Source: Sphingobacteriales bacterium (GTDB taxonomy: Bacteria > Bacteroidota > Bacteroidia > Chitinophagales > UBA2359). Taken from it: a DNA stretch of 64,000 nucleotides. The position numbers and the translations under genes were made by a program. Shown in pieces: positions 59,679 to 64,000 of the stretch (position 1 is its first letter; every line of letters begins with the position of its first letter). The notes below the pieces were generated by a model. That model saw nothing but the letters and a program-made list of their open reading frames with translations, was not told the origin of the DNA and ran no database searches. The stretch is taken from assembly GCA_016711295.1 (NCBI GenBank), contig JADJTE010000012.1, forward strand, positions 124,001 through 188,000. Direction: 5' to 3'.

Positions 59679-60941
59679 ATGTTTGCTTCGCTATTATTAC
59701 AAGGTAGTGCCCTATTGTTTGGTTTTATCAGCTCTTGGTATATAGCTCGCCACTTAGGTGCTGCTCAATACGGTGCGTATGCCTACGTGTTTCAATGGGC
59801 TGTGGTATTGGGCGGCTTGGTTGCAGCAAGCTATGATAAATTGTTGGTGCGCTATATCGCTTTGTATAGCGAACAGCCCAAAGGCGGTGCTTACCAAAAG
59901 GGGTTGCTCTATGGCGTAGTGGCAATGGGTACAGTAGGTTCAAGTATGGCAATATTATTTTGCTTGTTCTTGGCACAACACGAGGCTTGGCTGCCTACCT
60001 TGCGCTCCTGCGCCATGGCTGCCATTGGGCTTACGGCACTCACAGCCGCTTGCCAAGCCTATTTGTCGGGTCGAGGTTATACCGTAGCGGCGCGAGTGCC
60101 CGAATTGCTGTTGCGTCCTGGTTTGCTTTGTGCGGGATTAGGTCTTAGCCTGCTGTTAAGGGCAAACACAGATTTAACAGCAAGCAAATTAGCTTGGCTC
60201 AATATAGCAGCGATGACCTTAGCCTGCCTTGCTGCTCTGGGCTATGCTGCTTATCATGCACGCGGGCAGTGGCACGGACAAGTTGCCTTTGCTTGGGACG
60301 ATTGGCTACCTGATATGCGTTGGTTTGCTTGGTCGGGAGCGGCGGCTCTGCTCCAAGCTCGCTCTGATGTATTGCTGCTGGGTTGGATACTGCCCGAAAC
60401 AAGCATTGATTTAGGTATCTATTTAGTGGCATTGCGCCTATCCGATTTAGCCAAAACACCGCTCATCGCTCTCAACATGACAATAGCCCCTCAAATAGCC
60501 ATTTTGCACGCCCAAGGCAATACCACTGCCCTACAACAATTAGTCAGCCGACAAGGGCGCAAGGCATGGCTATTGAGTACTTGTATTATCGTAGGATTAT
60601 TAGGCTTTGGAAAAATCATGTTGCCATATTGGGGCAACGATTTTGAGGCTGCCTACCTACCGCTCTGTTGGCTCTGCGCTGGGCAATGGATTAATGTAGC
60701 CTGCGGTCCGGCAGGCAACCTACTGAATATGACAGGTCATGCGGCGGTCGCTTTCAGGTCATTATTGATGACTATGGTAGTGGGCATCGTCGCACAAATA
60801 GTAGGCATCTGCTGGTGGGGTGCAACGGGAGCAGCGGCGGCTACTGCGCTGAGTATGTTGGTGTGGAATAGCCTGATGACTTGGCAATGTCGCCAGAAAA
60901 CAGGTATTCGAGCGGCAGTATGGCAGTCTGGTATCCGCTAA
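59679..60941 (+). CDS. Polysaccharide/lipid-linked oligosaccharide flippase (MOP superfamily)
   Basis: The 420-residue protein has about twelve hydrophobic segments with the polysaccharide-synthesis pattern at the N-terminus (LLQGSALLFGFISSWYIARHLGAAQYGAYAY in parts), DVLLLGWILPETSIDLGIYLVALRL-like region near 250 and a C-terminal LPLCWLCAGQWINVACGP. It should move lipid-linked sugar units across the inner membrane. No glycosyltransferase genes adjoin it, so its pathway is unknown. The frame is intact. Confidence 0.85.
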   Translation: MFASLLLQGSALLFGFISSWYIARHLGAAQYGAYAYVFQWAVVLGGLVAASYDKLLVRYIALYSEQPKGGAYQKGLLYGVVAMGTVGSSMAILFCLFLAQHEAWLPTLRSCAMAAIGLTALTAACQAYLSGRGYTVAARVPELLLRPGLLCAGLGLSLLLRANTDLTASKLAWLNIAAMTLACLAALGYAAYHARGQWHGQVAFAWDDWLPDMRWFAWSGAAALLQARSDVLLLGWILPETSIDLGIYLVALRLSDLAKTPLIALNMTIAPQIAILHAQGNTTALQQLVSRQGRKAWLLSTCIIVGLLGFGKIMLPYWGNDFEAAYLPLCWLCAGQWINVACGPAGNLLNMTGHAAVAFRSLLMTMVVGIVAQIVGICWWGATGAAAATALSMLVWNSLMTWQCRQKTGIRAAVWQSGIR

Positions 60942-61065
60942 TGCACTTCTTTTGCCCCAAATAATCGGTACAACTGCGAAAACACACACTTGCCCATACT
61001 ACAAAGCATTTCTTTTTGTACTTTTGTTGGCTTGCAGCACTAACCAACACCACCCACCAACATCT

Positions 61066-61752
61066 ATGCACTTATTGCTTGTGGGCAATGAAGCCCGCGC
61101 CGACGAAATGCGCCGCAAACTAAGTAGCGCTAACCCCGCTATCGAATACCACTCAATGCCCATATTTCGCCACGAAACCATAGCGGCAACCCACCACCGC
61201 TACGATATTATCATCGACCTATCATTTGACAGCTATCCCGATGCCTTAGCCGCCTACAACCTACCCGACAAACCCGTCTTGGTCAGCGCGGTATGCCATA
61301 GCTTGGCTGCCGCCGTCGCCGAATTAGACCGCCCTTTGCGCTGCCAACTCATCGGCATTAACGCCTTACCTACTTTTATCGACCGCCCGCTGTGGGAAAT
61401 ATCGCTGCCCGACCCCAGCCCACAATACCGCCAAGCCGCGCAACAATTGTTCAATCGGTTGCAAATTGATTATAGGCTGATAGACGACCGCGTAGGTATG
61501 GCAACTCCTCGCGTTGTGAGTATGATTATCAATGAAGCCTATTACTTATTACAAGAACGCGGCGCGGCTGCCAACGACATCGACGCTGCCCTGAAATTAG
61601 GCGTTAATTATCCATACGGTCCATTTGAATGGGCTGAAAAAATAGGTATTGCCAATATCGCCCAAACCCTCGAAGCTGTTTATCACGACACACACGACGA
61701 GCGATATAAAATATGCCCATTGCTCAAAAAGGCTGCCTTAGTCGGGCAATAA
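61066..61752 (+). CDS. 3-hydroxyacyl-CoA dehydrogenase C-terminal-domain protein lacking the NAD motif
   Basis: From the ATG at 61066 the protein has 228 residues. The C-terminal 100 match the 3HCDH C domain (VGMATPRVVSMIINEAYYLLQE, DIDAALKLGVNYPYGPFEWAEKIG). The N-terminal half is Rossmann-like in pattern (MHLLLVGNEARADEMRRKL, YDIIIDLSF) but without the GxGxxG dinucleotide motif. It is therefore unlikely to be a normal dehydrogenase; a binding or accessory role in CoA metabolism is possible. An upstream start at 60952 adds 38 residues that do not fit. Confidence 0.75.
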   Translation: MHLLLVGNEARADEMRRKLSSANPAIEYHSMPIFRHETIAATHHRYDIIIDLSFDSYPDALAAYNLPDKPVLVSAVCHSLAAAVAELDRPLRCQLIGINALPTFIDRPLWEISLPDPSPQYRQAAQQLFNRLQIDYRLIDDRVGMATPRVVSMIINEAYYLLQERGAAANDIDAALKLGVNYPYGPFEWAEKIGIANIAQTLEAVYHDTHDERYKICPLLKKAALVGQ

Positions 61753-61920
61753 ACCCAACTTTAGCACTTAACGAATTGGAAATACAAAACCAATGGCGTA
61801 TTTTGCAGCCTTAAAACATGTCAGGCTAATTATGCTTGCTTGACCGACGATAATCGAAGCCGTGTGCAGTCCGCACGCTCTTAGTCACTATTCCATTTAA
61901 CTATCTATTCGGTATTCACT

Positions 61921-64000
61921 ATGCACCCTTCGCTACGCCATTTCTTGTTGGGGCTTACCTGTTTATTGGGTTGCCTAACCCCTACACGAGCCGAGAACGT
62001 ATTGTTATCTCAAGACTTTAATGCTTGTAATAACCCTTCGGGTTGGTCGGGCTTGACTTCTAGCATATCTTGGGACGTGGGCAGCACGATACCCCACCCC
62101 GCTGCTTTGGGTAGCAGTATGAACGGCACCTGCTTTGCCTATTTTGACGACGCTACGCTGGGTTCAACACCGCTCACCAATACACAAAGCCTCAACTCAC
62201 CCACGTTTGACAGCTCGCCATACGCTACGGTAATGCTCGATTTCGACCTACATTTCCGTGCCCCTGATTTTGCCAATGCCTACCTCAAAGTAGATGTTTA
62301 TACGGGCACAGCATGGGTGCAAGTAGCTATCTATAAAGGACAAGATTATAACGGCGATTTATTCTCGGACAATGTACACCAAAGCATAGACCTATCGCGC
62401 TATCGAGGTAGTGCTATGCGTGTCAGATTTGGCTATAACGATGCGGGTGCTGAATCTTGGTGGGCGGGCATAGACAATATCAAAGTAACAGGACGCGGTG
62501 CTATCAATTGCTCTGCCGCCCAAGCCATACCCGTAGACGGTAGTTGTGAATCGGCGACTACGGCGAGCGGCATTTTTAATGCTCCCGCCATGCCCGCTTG
62601 CACCGATAGCGCAGGCGCAGGCGTATGGTATAGCTTTGTAGCACCAAGCAGCGCAGTAACCGTGCGCAGCGCAGCAGTTTTTAACGACGTACTAACGGCT
62701 TATAGCGGCACTTGTGGCGCACTCACCGAAATAGACTGTATCAATGGCGATATTTACGGTTTTGGCAGCGAAACGCTATACCTCAACGGCTTGACCACCG
62801 GTATAACCTATTATTTGCTCTTGAGTGCCGTCCAAAATACCTTTGGGGCACGAAGCGGACAATATTGCCTGAACATCCAAAACGGAGCTAATATTCCGCC
62901 ACTTTCGCCCCCTGCCAACGATTGGTGCGCTAATCCCTTGCCGCTTGTAGTAGGCGGGGCATGTCTGAACGGCGATTTGATAGATGCCACTTTTGACGGA
63001 CTCCATACCACAAGGCAATAGCCGTGCCGATGCGTCGGTATGGTTTACGTTCGTATCGCCTGCCAGCGGCAAGGTAGCCATACACACCGAAGCCGATTTT
63101 GCCGACAATATTGCCGTTTATTCGGGTAGCTGTGGCGCAATGACCGAAATAGGTGCTAATGCTTTTGGGCAGCACCTCGAATTGTCGGGTTTGACCGGTG
63201 GCGAATTATATTATATCCAATTGAGCGGCTTTTTTTCGGGCATAGAAGGCAATTATTGTATCTCTATTGACAATCTAAATAGTGCTACACCCACCAATGA
63301 CGATTGCGCATCAGCCACACTATTGAGTGTAGGCGCGGCGGATTGTACGCCCGCCAACAACCAACAAGCCACTTATAACGAAACAATCCACTCTTCGTGC
63401 GATTTGTTTGCTACTGCCTCCATTTGGTTCAAGTTCAATGCGCCCACATCGGGCAAGGTATACATCAATACAGGTGCCGATTTTGTGCATACCGCCACAC
63501 TCTGGCAAGGCACTTGTGCTGCTCTAAGCGAAGTACAATGCGCATATAACCCATATCGCTGCGATGATTCCGTTTTGTTTGATGGCTTGGTAAGTGGGCA
63601 AACTTATTATCTCCAAATCGCATCGAGCAAAATGCCTTTCGGCTATCTATATGGCGATGTATGCGTGCGTGTCACCAATGGAAACATCATAAACCAACGC
63701 CTGAAACTGACCGCTTATCTACAAGGAGCATACGATGCTACTACTAACCGCATGACAACCCACCTCAGTGACAATTATCTACTGCCCACCTCACAACCAT
63801 ACGATGCCGCCCCTTGGAACTATACAGGCACTAATTGCATCGCCTCAAATGGCGAAACAGGTGTTACCGATTGGGTATTGGTTGAGTTGCGCTCGTCAAG
63901 CGACCCCAATATCGTGATTGCTCGCAAAGCCGCCTTGCTCTATGCCGATGGTATGGTAGCCGACTACGGCAAAAATGGCGTGGATATGCCCAATGTCGTG
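61921..64000 (+). CDS. Large secreted protein with repeated beta domains, partial at the window end (frameshifted)
   Basis: A signal peptide (LLGLTCLLGCLTPTRAEN) leads a jelly-roll-like domain (about residues 28-190; LSQDFNACNNPSGWSG, WWAGIDNIKVTG). Then three similar repeats of about 130 residues follow, each with NDWCANP/NDDCASA-type starts, a VWYSF/VWFTF/IWFKF motif and an AYSGTCGAL/VYSGSCGAM/LWQGTCAAL motif. The frame shifts at about 63010 (GLHT then SRADASVWFTFVSP) and stays open to base 64000. The last part (LPTSQPYDAAPWNYTG, DWVLVELRSSSDPN) is a common module before T9SS tails in Bacteroidota. The C-terminus lies outside the window. Probably a cell-surface or secreted adhesin-like protein. 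Confidence 0.75.

Overview
The window looks like a chromosomal segment of a Bacteroidota (Bacteroidetes) bacterium. The signs are a SusC/SusD outer-membrane pair, several secreted proteins ending in type IX secretion (T9SS) sorting domains, an OmpA protein with PorE-like architecture, ribosomal protein THX, and promoters of the phylum's TTG / TAnnTTTG type in place of -35/-10 boxes and strong Shine-Dalgarno sites. A class such as Saprospiria or Chitinophagia is plausible, but the sequence alone does not fix the genus.

Layout. 0.1-6.2 kb: a large M43-type secreted metalloprotease with T9SS tail, and a PAS protein carrying a catalytically dead CheB domain. 6.5-14.4 kb: a SusC/SusD uptake locus with two further surface lipoproteins, a terminator and a convergent GPH-type transporter. 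14.5-17.1 kb: a secreted protein, then an AT-rich gene-poor island holding a MITE-like element with terminal inverted repeats and a tiny Cys-rich ORF. 17.1-21.7 kb: tsaE, alanine dehydrogenase, a T9SS-type secreted protein, THX and an acyl-CoA carboxylase beta subunit. 21.7-28.7 kb: a giant SF1 helicase-nuclease, a minimal T9SS protein, cysM and a GH73/LysM hydrolase. 28.7-36.7 kb: a secreted protein, hflX, a membrane protein, a peptide-binding lipoprotein, an ECF sigma/anti-sigma/Spy-like module, a DivIC/FtsB-like protein and enolase. 36.7-41.4 kb: a repeat array related to the 16-kb element, a truncated sugar dehydrogenase, tRNA-Ser and the PorE-like protein. 41.5-54.7 kb: coaE, aldo/keto reductase, M28 peptidase, then a dense signalling cluster (hybrid kinase + FIST sensor, GAF kinase, PDZ-containing kinase + OmpR-type regulator) with an M61 peptidase. 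54.8-64 kb: tRNA-Arg, flotillin FloA, a candidate small RNA, DUF2207 and LemA proteins, a polysaccharide flippase, a 3HCDH-C protein and a large secreted protein running off the end.

Frameshifts. About twenty genes contain single-base frameshifts, often next to short homopolymers, while the reading frames on both sides stay clean and family-like. I read most of these as sequence errors, not gene decay, and annotate each such gene as one locus across the frames.

The most interesting unexplained signals are: the repeat family with shared termini at 16.0-16.4 and 37.0-37.3 kb; a + strand promoter-hairpin-terminator unit at about 56.28-56.39 kb between minus-strand genes (candidate small RNA); the Cys-rich peptide at 16.66 kb; the CheB-derived sensor with a lost catalytic triad; and a histidine kinase with a PDZ domain in its extracytoplasmic sensor.
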